Position numbers and translations under genes: made by a program
Notes under the pieces: model-generated
What the model was told of the DNA's origin: nothing
Database searches by the model: none
Seen by the model: only the letters and a program-made list of their open reading frames with translations
Source: DASWJZ01 sp963814905
Lineage (GTDB): Bacteria > Pseudomonadota > Alphaproteobacteria > Rhizobiales > Afifellaceae
Reading direction: 5' to 3'
Length of the DNA: 64,000 nucleotides
Assembly (NCBI GenBank): GCA_963814905.1
Contig: CAWFEM010000001.1
Location: 62,001-126,000 of the forward strand
Shown: positions 18,770 to 27,526 of the stretch, piece by piece
How positions within the stretch are numbered: the first letter of the stretch is position 1
How the letters are laid out: each line of letters starts with the position of its first letter

Positions 18770-19729
18770 ATGACGCGAGCACTGACACCGCCCTCCCCCG
18801 TCAGCCTCAAGGACTTCGACGCGATGTTCGAGTCCGTCAAGAACTGGGGCCGGTGGGGGCCGGACGACGAACGCGGCACGATGAACTACATCACGCCGGA
18901 CAAGATCGCCGCGGCCGCCGGGCTGGTGAAGAGCGGGCGGACCGTCTCCATGACGATCCCGATCAACAAGGTAGCGGGCCCCGACAATCCCAATCCCGCC
19001 GTCCACCTGATGTCGCTGATGCACGATATCCCGATCAGCGCGAGCGGGCTGTCGTTCGGGATGTGCTTCCTCGGCATGGCCAGTCACGGCGATTGCCATA
19101 CGCATGTCGATGCGCTGAACCACGTCGCCTACAAGGGCAAGCTCTACAACGACAAGCCGGCGGAGCTCTTGACCTCGCGCGGCTCGGAGTGGGGAAGCAT
19201 CACCGCCTACGCCAACGGCATCGTCGGCCGCGGCGTTCTCCTCGACGCGGCGCGTTACAGGAAGGTGGACTGGCTGGAACCCGGCGAAGCCGTCGACCGC
19301 GCGGAGCTAGAGGCCATCGAAAAAGCCGAGGGCGTTCGGCTTGGCGAGGGCGACATCCTGGTCTTCCGGACCGGCCATCATGCCCGCCGGCTGGCGCTCG
19401 GGGCCTGGAACAACGAATACCCGCCGGCCGGCGAAGGCAAAGCGGGGCTCAGCGTCGACACGGTCCCGTGGATGCACGAGCGGCGCATCGCCGCCTTCCT
19501 TCCCGACGGCGACGGAGAGACCGTCCCGAGCAACGTGGAGGACATGCCCTATCCCATCCATCCGCTGCAGCTGACCGCGATGGGCATGTGCGTCTCCGAC
19601 AGCCTCAACCTGGAGGACGTCGCGAAAGCCTGCGAGGAAGAGGGGCGCTGGGAGTTCATGGTGGTGGGATTGCCGCTGCGCCTGCCCGGCGCGACCGGCA
19701 CCCCGTGGAATCCGATCGCGATCTTCTGA
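18770..19729 (+). CDS. Cyclase-family (PF04199) metal-dependent hydrolase, kynurenine-formamidase-like
   Basis: 319 residues. The central ASHGDCHTHVDALNHVAYKG (about residues 102-121) is a variant of the family motif HxGTHxDxPxH that binds the metal; a second region LGEGDILVFRTGHHARR is also typical. The N-terminal WGRWGPDDERGTMNYIT is characteristic of the longer bacterial cyclase-like proteins. Relatives hydrolyse formylkynurenine, isatin or lactones. It starts 97 bases after the tandem binding-protein gene and is followed by an SDR, so it may act on the imported compound, for instance as a lactonase (inference). Confidence 0.88.
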   Translation: MTRALTPPSPVSLKDFDAMFESVKNWGRWGPDDERGTMNYITPDKIAAAAGLVKSGRTVSMTIPINKVAGPDNPNPAVHLMSLMHDIPISASGLSFGMCFLGMASHGDCHTHVDALNHVAYKGKLYNDKPAELLTSRGSEWGSITAYANGIVGRGVLLDAARYRKVDWLEPGEAVDRAELEAIEKAEGVRLGEGDILVFRTGHHARRLALGAWNNEYPPAGEGKAGLSVDTVPWMHERRIAAFLPDGDGETVPSNVEDMPYPIHPLQLTAMGMCVSDSLNLEDVAKACEEEGRWEFMVVGLPLRLPGATGTPWNPIAIF

Positions 19730-19780
19730 AGCGGGTCGTGCCCCGCCTCCAAATTCGTGCCGTACAGATAGGAGAAGACG

Positions 19781-20549
19781 ATGCAACGCCGCTTCGAAGG
19801 GAAAGTCGCGCTGGTCACTGGAGCGATGACGGGCATAGGACAAGCGACGGCGGTGCGGCTCGCCGCCGAAGGCGCGCTGGTTGGCATCAATCAGAAGCCC
19901 GGCCTCGATCCGACCGAGACGCTGAAGCTGCGTCAAGGAAGCGGGCGGCGAGGCCTTTCCGGTCGTCGCCGACATGCGCGATCCGGCGGCGGTGACCGCG
20001 ATGGTGAAAGAGGTCGCCGATCGCGGCGGGCGGTTCGACTACGTCGTGTCAAATGCCGCGATCAATCCATTCATGACCTGGGACAAGACCTCGATTGCGG
20101 ACTTCGACGAACTCTTCGAGACGAATGTCCGCGGCGCCTGGGTGGTCTGCACCGAAGGCGCGAAGCAGATGGTGGCGGAAGGGCACGGCGGCGCGATCGT
20201 CATGATCAGCTCGATCTCCGCGCATGTCGGAGCGCCCGAACAGGTCGCCTATTGCGGCACGAAGGGCGCGATCAGCATGCTCGGCAAGGCGCTCGGATCC
20301 GTTCTCGGCGGGCACGGCATCCGCGTCAACGTCGTTGAGCCCGGCGCGGTCGCAACGCCAATGAGCGCACCGATGCTCGATATGCCCGACGTCATGAAGT
20401 ACTATCTGGACCGCATCGCGCTGCATCGCATCGCCGATCCGTCGGAGCTTGCGGCGACGGTGGCGTTCCTGCTCTCCGACGACGCGAGCTACGTTACATC
20501 CGCAACGCTGCTCGTGGATGCGGGCTTTATCGTCAATGCAGAGCTTTGA
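19781..20549 (+). pseudogene. SDR-family oxidoreductase, broken by a one-base frameshift (possible sequence error)
   Basis: The start MQRRFEGKVALVTGAMTGIGQATAVRLAAEG (shown by its TGAMTGIG cofactor motif) is in one frame, and the rest is in another, from VKEAGGEAFPVVADMRD on. Removing one C near 19931 (ctg-C-gtcaag) restores a single chain of about 255 residues with NAAI, catalytic Ser in MISSISAH, YCGTK (Tyr/Lys) and the usual C-terminal LLVDAGF. The downstream part is undamaged, so the lesion is either very recent or a base-calling error. Last gene of the second importer cluster; a ribosome site (AGGAGAAG) precedes 19781. Confidence 0.85.
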
Positions 20550-20583
20550 CAGCCATGTCGGCGCGCGGCACGCGGGCGTCCCG

Positions 20584-21168
20584 CTAGTCTGGGAGCTTGC
20601 TCATTGCTTCCTCGGCGAGCGAGCGTTCCGGCGTCTGCACGAACAGGAGCGTGTCGCCGCGCACGAAGACGTAGAGCGGCCCCTGCGTGAGCTGTCCGGG
20701 ATCGCCGATCCGCGTCACCGTGCGCCCGGCGACAACCTCCTCAGCCTTGGTGAGCGGCGTGGTGCTGGAGGCCTGGACCGCGTTCTTGAAGCCGGGAAGC
20801 ATCTTGGAACTATCCGCTCCCTTCACGCGCCACGCGCCGACCGCCGCCTTAAGCCCGCCCTGCGCATAGGCGCTGGCGAGCGAAAAGTCGGCGCGCGTCT
20901 TCCCGAGGCTTTCCAGGAAAGCGTCGAACGGACCGCTGTTGGTCGAAAGATCGGTTCCCGCCTGGCTTTCCACGGTCAACGACACGCCGCCAAGCGTGGT
21001 CGGAAGAAGCGCCTCGAGCTCCGGATCGGCGTGGCGGTCGGCGGCGGCGAGCACGATTGCGCTTCGCGCATGGAACTCGGCCGGAAGCTGGAGCGGGGGA
21101 GCAGCGATCGCGACGGCGGGAACCATCGCCGTGAGGATCAACGCCGCCGAGGCGGTGAGCCGGACCAT
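20584..21168 (-). CDS. Hypothetical secreted protein
   Basis: 194 residues from ATG 21168, preferred over 21183 because AGGGA lies 5 bases before it. A signal peptide is clear (MVRLTASAALILTAMVPAVAIA, cleavage near AIAAP). The mature part of about 170 residues has no family I recognise; it is of mixed charge and includes GAWRVKGADSSKMLPGFKNAV and GQLTQGPLYVFVRGDTLLFVQT, which reads like a beta-rich fold. It contains no cysteine. It is convergent with the SDR at 19781-20549 and divergent from the aldose epimerase. Confidence 0.75.
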   Translation of the reverse strand: MVRLTASAALILTAMVPAVAIAAPPLQLPAEFHARSAIVLAAADRHADPELEALLPTTLGGVSLTVESQAGTDLSTNSGPFDAFLESLGKTRADFSLASAYAQGGLKAAVGAWRVKGADSSKMLPGFKNAVQASSTTPLTKAEEVVAGRTVTRIGDPGQLTQGPLYVFVRGDTLLFVQTPERSLAEEAMSKLPD

Positions 21169-21311
21169 GCACTTCCCTTTCACGCAGGCACGCGTATCGA
21201 CGCACAGACACCGCGATCGATAAGAAACACCGTCCCGTTCGGCGTCAAGGCGAGAGCGGCAACGCAGTCAATCGGTCACAGTCGCGTCGGCGCGAGACGA
21301 GGCGGGGCGCA

Positions 21312-22223
21312 ATGAAGTTCGATCTTCCGCCGGTCGGACGCCTCGTTTCCCTTCGCGACGACACGACGGAACTCGTCGTCGCGCCGGAATGCGGTGCGCG
21401 CATCGTTTCCTTTCGCGTCGCCGGGCGCGACGTGCTGCGCGCGGCTTCTCCCGAGGCGCTCAAATCCGCCGTGCCATACGGTTTCGCGGCGTTTCCGCTC
21501 CTTCCCTATTCCGGCCCGATCTTCGGAGACGGCTTCCGTCTTGGCGAAACCTGGCATCCGCTTGCGCGCAACGTGTCGATGGAGCCCACCACGACGCACG
21601 GCGAAGGCTGGATCATGCCCTGGCGCACCGCGGAGGCTTCGGAACAAAGCCTTACCGTCGATCTCGACTATCACCCGGCGACCGACGCCTACCCGTTCGC
21701 TTGGCGTGGGACCATGACGTTCGCCGTCTCGAAGGGAGGCATGAGCGTCGCTCTGACGCTTAAGAACCGCGACCATCGCCCGATGCCGGCCGGGATGGGG
21801 CTGCACCCGTATTTTCCCAAAGAGCCGGGCACGATCCTGACGTTCGACCATACCGGCGTGTGGCCACCGGACGCGCCGGAAGCCGTCGCGGAAGGTTGCG
21901 CGCCGATCGAGCCGGGGCTCGATTTCCGCGACGGTCAGGACGTGGGGCCGCTGGTGCTCGATCGCTGTTTCGAAGGATGGGACGGCGTCGCGACGCTGAC
22001 AGCGCCGGACGGCTTCACCACGCGGATCGAAGCCGACCCCGTGTTCGGGAAGCTGCAGATCTATGACGCCTGGGACTACCCCTATATCTGCATCGAGCCC
22101 GTCACCAACGCCAATGACGGCTTCAACCGCGCCGCGATCGGCGTCCCGAGCCACGCCGTCGCGATGCTGGAGCCAGGCAGGGCACTCGCCGGCGCGGTGA
22201 CAATCACGGCGGGCGCCGCATGA
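21312..22223 (+). CDS. Aldose 1-epimerase family protein (galactose mutarotase-like)
   Basis: 303 residues. The beta-sandwich family is shown by GARIVSFRVAGRDVLR near the start, AFPLLPYSGPIFGDGF, the catalytic His regions THGEGWIMPW and GMGLHPYFP, and ICIEPVTNANDGFN near the end, which carries the catalytic Glu. The enzyme interconverts alpha and beta anomers of a sugar in the cytoplasm. Its position beside several sugar importers fits that role. It probably heads a short plus-strand group with the two D-amino-acid genes that follow. Confidence 0.88.
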   Translation: MKFDLPPVGRLVSLRDDTTELVVAPECGARIVSFRVAGRDVLRAASPEALKSAVPYGFAAFPLLPYSGPIFGDGFRLGETWHPLARNVSMEPTTTHGEGWIMPWRTAEASEQSLTVDLDYHPATDAYPFAWRGTMTFAVSKGGMSVALTLKNRDHRPMPAGMGLHPYFPKEPGTILTFDHTGVWPPDAPEAVAEGCAPIEPGLDFRDGQDVGPLVLDRCFEGWDGVATLTAPDGFTTRIEADPVFGKLQIYDAWDYPYICIEPVTNANDGFNRAAIGVPSHAVAMLEPGRALAGAVTITAGAA

Positions 22224-22268
22224 CGTCGCGCCCGCGCGCCTCGCTTGGCATGATAGAAGGCTGAGATC

Positions 22269-22604
22269 ATGTCGCTTGGTCCGAACGAAGAACTCATCGG
22301 CCAGGATCTTTCCGGCGATCTCGCAACGCCCGCCCTGCTTCTCGATCTCGACCGCTTCGAGGCGACCGACGCCGATCCGCCGCTGCTCCTGGACAAGCCG
22401 GCGGAGTTCGCGACCTATCGTTTCATGGGAGACGAGCACGGCGCGCTCTATTATGCAGCTTCTTCGGGTCGGCCGGCGCTTGGCGATCTCGTCCGCCTCG
22501 TCGCGCCGCACTGCGACCCTACGGTAAACCTGCATGACCGGCTCCATGTCGTCAGGGGCCGGACACTTGTCGACATCTGGCCCATCGCGGCACGCGGATA
22601 TTGA
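22269..22604 (+). pseudogene. Remnant of a D-threonine aldolase / D-serine dehydratase-like (DSD1) gene with internal deletion
   Basis: The 111-residue frame joins the two ends of a protein normally near 370 residues. Residues 1-33 match the family N-terminus (LIGQDLSGDLATPALLLDLD), and residues about 36-111 match the C-terminal domain (FMGDEHGAL, GDLVRLVAPHCDPTVN, DRLHVVRG, DIWPIAARG), including the His-Cys pair that binds metal in this family. The whole PLP barrel, with the Lys-bearing segment, is missing, in frame. It cannot be a working aldolase. The frame is open and may still be translated. dadA follows 12 bases later. Confidence 0.8.
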
Positions 22605-22615
22605 GGCAAACCAAC

Positions 22616-23881
22616 ATGAAAACAGTCGTGCTCGGCGCAGGCATCATCGGCACCACGACCGCCTATTTCCTGGCAAAGCTCGGTCACGAGGTGCACGTGA
22701 TCGACCGGCAGCCGGCCGTCGCGATGGAGACGAGCTTCGCCAATGGCGGCGTCCTCCACACGAGCGAGGCGGAGCCCTGGTCGCGGCCGGGAATGCCGCG
22801 CAAGGTCCTCTCCTGGATGGGCAAGAAGGACGCGCCCATGCTGCTGCATGCGAGCGCGATCCCCTCAATGTGGCGATGGGGGCTCGATTTCATCCGCAAC
22901 TGCACGCTGGAGCGCTACCGTCAAAGCGCGGCGATCAATCTGCGCCTCTCGTTTCATTCGCTGGACTGCATTCGCGCGATCCGTGAAGACGCGGATATCG
23001 ACTACGACATGGCGCAGCGCGGCTCGATGAAGATCTACACGAATGCCGAGGCGCTGGCGCAGAACACGGAGGAATGCAGGCTGCTCGAACGGCACGGGAT
23101 GCAGTTCGAGGTCGTCGAGCCGGATCGCTGCGTGGAACTGGAGCCGGCCTTGGCGCCGATCCGCAACACGCTCGTCGGAGCACTCTATTTTCCGCCTGAC
23201 GAGCATGGTGACTGCCGCAAATTCGCCCTCGGTCTGCAGCGTCATTGCGAGGAGAAGCTTGGGGTCAAGTTCGACCTCGGCAACGAAATCGGGAAGTTCG
23301 TCGTGTCGGGCGACCGCGTCGACGTGGTCAATACGCGCGGCGGGCCCGTCAAGGCCGATAACTATGTCGTGGCCTTGGCGAGTTTCGCTCCGCAGAAGCT
23401 CGCGCCTCTCGGTATCAAGCTCAGCATCTATCCGGCCAAGGGCGTCACCGTCACGGTGCCAGCCGACGCATGGCCGGAAGGGCCAAAAATGCCGATCATC
23501 GACGATACGCGTCTCTTCGGCCTGATCCGGATCGGCGACCGCTACCGGTGCTCGGGCTCGGTGGAATTCGCGGGCTGGGATGCAACCCCGAGCATCGAGC
23601 GCGGCAAGGCGATCGTCGAGAACGTCATCAGCGTCTTTCCCGAGTTCCGAGGCTGCTACGACGAGAAGGATGCGCTGATATGGTCGGGTCTGCGTCCGAT
23701 GGCGCCGTCCGGGAATCCCTATCTCGGCGCCACGCCGATCAAGAATCTCTTCCTGAACTGCGGACACGGCCATCTCGGCTGGACGATGTCGTGCGGCTCG
23801 GGGCAGGTCGTCGCCGATATCGTTGCGCACAAACGTCCGGCGATCGACATGCACGGTCTTTCGCTCGACACGCATTTCTGA
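22616..23881 (+). CDS. dadA: D-amino-acid dehydrogenase small-subunit-like FAD oxidoreductase (DadA)
   Basis: 421 residues from ATG 22616; an in-frame TTG at 22601 is a poor alternative. The N-terminal FAD motif VVLGAGIIGTTTAYFLAKLG is followed by the DadA feature ETSFANGG. The C-terminus has GLRPMAPSGNPYLGATPIKN and NCGHGHLGWTMSCGSG, typical of the DAO superfamily. DadA oxidises D-amino acids to 2-keto acids and ammonia and passes electrons to the respiratory chain at the membrane. It sits beside a D-threonine-aldolase-type remnant, so this locus once formed a D-amino-acid catabolic pair. Confidence 0.9.
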   Translation: MKTVVLGAGIIGTTTAYFLAKLGHEVHVIDRQPAVAMETSFANGGVLHTSEAEPWSRPGMPRKVLSWMGKKDAPMLLHASAIPSMWRWGLDFIRNCTLERYRQSAAINLRLSFHSLDCIRAIREDADIDYDMAQRGSMKIYTNAEALAQNTEECRLLERHGMQFEVVEPDRCVELEPALAPIRNTLVGALYFPPDEHGDCRKFALGLQRHCEEKLGVKFDLGNEIGKFVVSGDRVDVVNTRGGPVKADNYVVALASFAPQKLAPLGIKLSIYPAKGVTVTVPADAWPEGPKMPIIDDTRLFGLIRIGDRYRCSGSVEFAGWDATPSIERGKAIVENVISVFPEFRGCYDEKDALIWSGLRPMAPSGNPYLGATPIKNLFLNCGHGHLGWTMSCGSGQVVADIVAHKRPAIDMHGLSLDTHF

Positions 23882-23905
23882 CGTGAGACGCCGCGCCTGA
23901 GGGGA

Positions 23906-24748
23906 TCAGGCGGCGGTTGCGGACTCCGTCTTGCGCAGCGGCCGCTCCTTGCGCCGGCGCTCCACGATCTCGGCGAGGATGGAAAGCGCGATCTCCTCCG
24001 GCGTGATGGCGCCGAGATCGAGTCCGGCGGGGGACTTAAGCTTCGCCAGGGCCGCCGGATCGACGCCCTCCCCGACAAGCTTCGCGCGCAGCTTCTCCGC
24101 CTTCTTGCCGCTGCCGACGAACGCGAGATAGTCGGCTTCGACGGAGAGCGCGGCGCGCAGCGCCGCCTCGTCGCCGCGCCCCTGCGTCGCGACCACGACG
24201 AAGCGCGCGCCGTCGCCTTCCACGGAGAGCGTATAGCCTTCGATCCGCCGGTCGGCCTCGCCGAACGCCGCCTGTTCGTCGGCGGGGGCACAGGCGGTGA
24301 TCGCAAAACCCATCCGGCGACCGAGATCGGCAAGCGCCTGCGCCACCGGGCTCGATCCGCAGATGACGATCTCCGGCCGCGGCAGGACCGGCTCCACAAA
24401 AATGTCCATGGTTCCCTTGCTCGGGCACATGTTCTTGGCGAAGCGCACCCCTTCCCGCTCTTCGCCCGCGGCGACGCCCTTCGCCTGCAGCACGTCGGGC
24501 GGCTCCACCGAAATAAGCCGGGCCTTGCCGTCGGCGAGCGCTTCGCGCGCCGCCTTCACCACTGCCGCGCGGGCGCACCCGCCACCGATCCAGCCGCCGG
24601 AGACCGAGCCGTCGGGGAGGATGACCGCCTTGGCGCCGGCCTTGGCGGCGGTGGCGGCGACGGTGCGGACGACGGTTGCGAGCGCGAAGCGCTCCTTCCG
24701 CGCCTTCATTTCCGTGACAAGTTCGTGGATGTCCGTGGCGGTGTTCAT
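23906..24748 (-). CDS. coxF: XdhC/CoxF-family molybdenum-enzyme maturation factor
   Basis: 280 residues from ATG 24748 (a GTG at 24760 is also possible). GWIGGGCARAAVV is the N-terminal XdhC/CoxI motif and EIVICGSSPVAQALADLGRRMGF is the Rossmann part of the C-terminal domain. XdhC proteins bind Mo cofactor and help its sulfuration before insertion into xanthine-dehydrogenase-type enzymes. Its place after coxE, last in the cluster, matches coxF of Oligotropha, hence the symbol. A structured repeat of family 3 fills the gap to coxE. Confidence 0.85.
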   Translation of the reverse strand: MNTATDIHELVTEMKARKERFALATVVRTVAATAAKAGAKAVILPDGSVSGGWIGGGCARAAVVKAAREALADGKARLISVEPPDVLQAKGVAAGEEREGVRFAKNMCPSKGTMDIFVEPVLPRPEIVICGSSPVAQALADLGRRMGFAITACAPADEQAAFGEADRRIEGYTLSVEGDGARFVVVATQGRGDEAALRAALSVEADYLAFVGSGKKAEKLRAKLVGEGVDPAALAKLKSPAGLDLGAITPEEIALSILAEIVERRRKERPLRKTESATAA

Positions 24749-24773
24749 GGTCTTACTCACTGCAGTTCGCTTC

Positions 24774-24889
24774 TGCGTCCTTCGAGGCCACCGCTTCGCG
24801 GTGGCACCCCAGGATGAGGGCGTATGTGGATGGCAACCCTAATCTCTTCATGCAGAGGTGCACGCCGAAGGCGTGCCTCGAAGCACGCA
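24774..24889. repeat. Palindromic repeat family 3, copy A (between coxE and coxF)
   Basis: A 15-base outer stem pairs 24774-24788 with 24875-24889 (TGCGTCCTTCGAGGC, one mismatch). Inside are two perfect side hairpins, GCCACCG-CTTCG-CGGTGGC at 24787-24805 and GCACGCC-GAA-GGCGTGC about 24860-24876, and a middle stem around CCAGGATGAGGG and TTCATGCAGAGG. The second copy is at 53213-53350. Side-arm sequences differ between copies while pairing is kept. Confidence 0.8.
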
Positions 24890-24919
24890 GAACGCTGGTC
24901 CAGGTCACCCTCTCCATCC

Positions 24920-26107
24920 TCAAATCCTCGCCAGGTACGGCTCGAGCGCCGCGAGGCTTTCAAGATTGTGCGCCGGCGCGAAGAGGTCGACGTAGGGAAG
25001 CGCCGCGCTCATGCCGCGCGCGGTCGGAGAATAGTCCTGCCAACCGATCAGCGGGTTCAGCCATACGATACGGCGGCAGCGGCGGCGCAGGCGCCGCATC
25101 TCGATCGCCAGCCGCTCCGGCTCGCCGGTGTCGTAGCCGTCCGACACGATCATGACGACGGTGCGGGAATTGATGACTCGCTCCGCGTGCCAGCGGTTGA
25201 AGGCGGCAAGGCTCTCACCGATGCGCGTGCCGCCGCCGATCCCTTGCGCCATCAGGGCGAGCTTCTCAACCGCGCGCGTGACGTTGCGATCACGGAGCGA
25301 GGGGGAGACGTGCGCGAGCCGCGTATGGAAGACGAACGCTTCCGCTTCGTGGAAATTGTCGACGACACCGTGCAGGAAGCGCACGAAGAACGCGGTGTAG
25401 AGGCTCATCGACCCCGACGCATCGAGAAGCACGACGAGGCGAAGCGGCTTCTCCTTACGGCGGCGCCACAGAAGCTCAAGCGGCGTGCCCCCGCGCGGCA
25501 CGGAGCGATGGATGGTGCGGCGGATGTCGATGCGGCGGCCGCCACGGCGGAGCTGCTCGCGGCGGACGAGACGCGCCCGCATGCGCTTGGCAAGCCGGGC
25601 GGCGAGCGCATGCGTGCGCTCGATCTCGTCCGGATCGACGATGTGGCGGATGTCGGTCGAAGCGAGCGCTTCGGTGCGCGATGCGCCGGCGGGTCGTCCG
25701 CGCCCCTCTGCGGCGCCCTCCTCCCCGCCGCCGCGCTCGGCCCGGTCAGGCGCACCGGGCGAACCGGACGGCGTGCCGGCCTGCGGGAGTCTCCGCGGCT
25801 TGCGCGTGTTGGCTCCCGGGACGCCGCTGACGGACGCCATGCGGCGCATGTGCTGCCCGCTCCAATAGGCCGCGAATATCTCGTCGAACTTCTGCCAGTC
25901 GGAACGGTCGGCGGAGAGGAGCGCGCGGAACGCCGGCTTCAGCGCGGCAGGACGATGGGCCGCGGGCGAAGCGAGAAGCGCCAGCGCGTCGCGCGTTTCC
26001 GCAAGGCCGACGGTGAAGCCGTTGTCGCGCAGCGTCGCGACGAAGCCCGCGAGCTTCACCCGCATGGCGACCCCGACGGGGCCGGCTGCCCGGACCGCGG
26101 CGATCAT
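24920..26107 (-). CDS. coxE: CoxE: von Willebrand factor A-domain protein of CO dehydrogenase cluster
   Basis: 395 residues from ATG 26107, which has GGAG 7 bases upstream; the frame runs on to 26134 and into the repeat. The N-terminal third (FVATLRDNGFTVGLAETRDAL) is the CoxE helical region; a Pro/Gly/Arg-rich linker follows at about 100-160; the C-terminal VWA domain has the MIDAS motif DASGSMS and GGGTRIGESL. In Oligotropha CoxE works with the AAA ATPase CoxD to build the copper-sulfur-molybdenum site of CO dehydrogenase. Immediately upstream lies repeat family 1. Confidence 0.9.
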   Translation of the reverse strand: MIAAVRAAGPVGVAMRVKLAGFVATLRDNGFTVGLAETRDALALLASPAAHRPAALKPAFRALLSADRSDWQKFDEIFAAYWSGQHMRRMASVSGVPGANTRKPRRLPQAGTPSGSPGAPDRAERGGGEEGAAEGRGRPAGASRTEALASTDIRHIVDPDEIERTHALAARLAKRMRARLVRREQLRRGGRRIDIRRTIHRSVPRGGTPLELLWRRRKEKPLRLVVLLDASGSMSLYTAFFVRFLHGVVDNFHEAEAFVFHTRLAHVSPSLRDRNVTRAVEKLALMAQGIGGGTRIGESLAAFNRWHAERVINSRTVVMIVSDGYDTGEPERLAIEMRRLRRRCRRIVWLNPLIGWQDYSPTARGMSAALPYVDLFAPAHNLESLAALEPYLARI

Positions 26108-26134
26108 CAACCTGCTCCGCCGTTGGGGGCGCAT

Positions 26135-26284
26135 AACCTCCCCCTTGAGGGGAGGTCGAAGTTTGCAAGGCGAAGCCGAAGCAAACTTCGGGAGGGGGGT
26201 GGTGCCACAAAGGTTGATCCCCCCTCCCGAAATCTGCTGCTCGCTGCGCTCGCCAGATTTCGACCTCCCCTCAAGGGGGAGGTT
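26135..26284. repeat. Palindromic repeat family 1, copy A (between coxD and coxE), cloverleaf-like
   Basis: A perfect 26-base outer stem pairs 26135-26160 with 26259-26284. Within it: side arm 1, GAAGTTTGC/GCAAACTTC (26158-26189); a 13-bp middle stem TTCGGGAGGGGGG/CCCCCCTCCCGAA; side arm 3, CGAAATCTG/CAGATTTCG (26228-26262). The whole could form a four-way, cloverleaf structure as ssDNA or RNA. The second copy lies at 37355-37501. Located in an operon gap of 213 bases. Confidence 0.85.
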
Positions 26285-26320
26285 GGAAGGTGGCTCATGG
26301 CGACCTTCTGGCGCATAGCA

Positions 26321-27202
26321 TCACGCCACCTTGCCGAGGAGGCGCTCGGCCACCTCGCGGGTAACGTTGGCGCGGTCCTCCTGTGTCTTCAGGAGACAGA
26401 TCATCGTCTCGTGCACGGCCTCCGGCTCCTGGCGAAGGTCGTGCACGTCGAGGCCGACGAGCGTCGCCGCCCAGTCGAGCGTTTCGGCGATGCCGGGGAC
26501 CTTGCGCAGGTCTTCCTTGCGGATCGCCGCGACCATGCGCGCGATCTGCTCGGCGAGGCGCGCGTCGATCCCCGGAAGCCGCGTCAAGAGAATGCGCGCC
26601 TCGCGGTCCACCTCGGGGAAATCCAGATGGTGGTAGAGGCAGCGCCGGCGGAGCGCATCGGAAAGCTCGCGCGTCGCGTTCGAGGTCAGCACGACACGCG
26701 GGATGGTGATCGCCTTAATCGTGCCGAGCTCGGGGATCGAGACCTGGAAGTCCGAGAGCAGCTCGAGCAAAAAGGCCTCGAACTCCTCGTCGGCGCGGTC
26801 GACCTCGTCGATCAGGAGGACCGGCGGCGTAGTCCGGCGTATCGCGGCAAGAAGCGGGCGCTCCAGCAGATATTGTTCGGAGAAGATGTGCTCCTCGACG
26901 CGCTCCGGGTCTTCGCCCGCGCCCTCGCGCGCCTTGATGGCGAGGAGCTGGCGCTGGTAGTTCCATTCGTAGAGCGCGGCGTTCTGGTCGAGGCCTTCAT
27001 AGCACTGGAGGCGGATCAGCTCGGTCTTGTGGACCGCGGCGAGCGCCTTCGCGACCTCCGTCTTGCCGACCCCCGCCTCGCCCTCGATCAGAAGCGGGCG
27101 GGAGAGGAAATCCATCAGCCACAGCGCGGTCGAGAGATCGCGGTCGGCGATGTAGCCCGCTTCGGCGAGGCGCTCGGCGATCTCTTCGCGGGTCAGGGGC
27201 AT
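26321..27202 (-). CDS. coxD: CoxD: MoxR-type AAA+ ATPase for CO dehydrogenase maturation
   Basis: 293 residues from ATG 27202. The longer frame to 27277 starts inside repeat family 2, and its first residues are repeat-encoded, so that start is rejected. Walker A GEAGVGKTE, Walker B PVLLIDEVDRADEEFEAFLLELL and sensor 1 VVLTSNATRELSDALRRRC are intact. In Oligotropha CoxD is a membrane-associated ATPase needed for sulfuration of the Mo ion and copper insertion into CoxL; length there is nearly the same. Gaps on both sides contain structured repeats. Confidence 0.93.
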   Translation of the reverse strand: MPLTREEIAERLAEAGYIADRDLSTALWLMDFLSRPLLIEGEAGVGKTEVAKALAAVHKTELIRLQCYEGLDQNAALYEWNYQRQLLAIKAREGAGEDPERVEEHIFSEQYLLERPLLAAIRRTTPPVLLIDEVDRADEEFEAFLLELLSDFQVSIPELGTIKAITIPRVVLTSNATRELSDALRRRCLYHHLDFPEVDREARILLTRLPGIDARLAEQIARMVAAIRKEDLRKVPGIAETLDWAATLVGLDVHDLRQEPEAVHETMICLLKTQEDRANVTREVAERLLGKVA

Positions 27203-27244
27203 CGATTCTCTTTGCGCCAGCGAGAGGCTCCGCACATCAGAACT

Positions 27245-27345
27245 GTCGTCATTGCCGGGCTTGACGCGGCAATCCATTCCGTGACGGCCGTGCGCTTGAA
27301 AACGGTTACGGAATGGATGCCCGGATCACGTCCGGGCATGACGAC
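27245..27345. repeat. Palindromic repeat family 2, copy A (between coxL and coxD)
   Basis: A 101-base element with ends GTCGTCAT and ATGACGAC. Each half contains its own small hairpin (TTGCCGGGCTTGACGCGGCAA; GCCCGGATCACGTCCGGGC) and the inner parts CCATTCCGT/ACGGAATGG pair with each other. The second copy at 35218-35318 is also 101 bases long and lies in the reverse orientation. Elements of this sequence type are common in Hyphomicrobiales genomes. The 180 bases from here to coxL hold no gene. Confidence 0.85.
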
Positions 27346-27526
27346 AATCATTGAAGTCGGCTCCCTTTTTCAGCCGCCGCCTCCAACCCTCCCTCGCCCG
27401 CTCCAGAGCAAGCTCGATCGAGCACAGGAAAGTGGGGCGAAGTCGCCGCTCCTTCTCCCCCTTAGGTAGGAGCAGCAACGCCGCTTCGCCATGTCCGCCG
27501 CAGCACATCATCGTCGCGGCCGATCG

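Noticed and set aside
27203..27277. Longer start for coxD
   Set aside because: The extra 25 residues come from repeat family 2, while homology begins at ATG 27202.
24824..27469. Long plus-strand open frame of 881 codons across coxE and coxD
   Set aside because: It is antisense to well-supported cox genes and passes through both palindromic repeats; its Arg/Asp/His-rich composition is that of a high-GC shadow frame.
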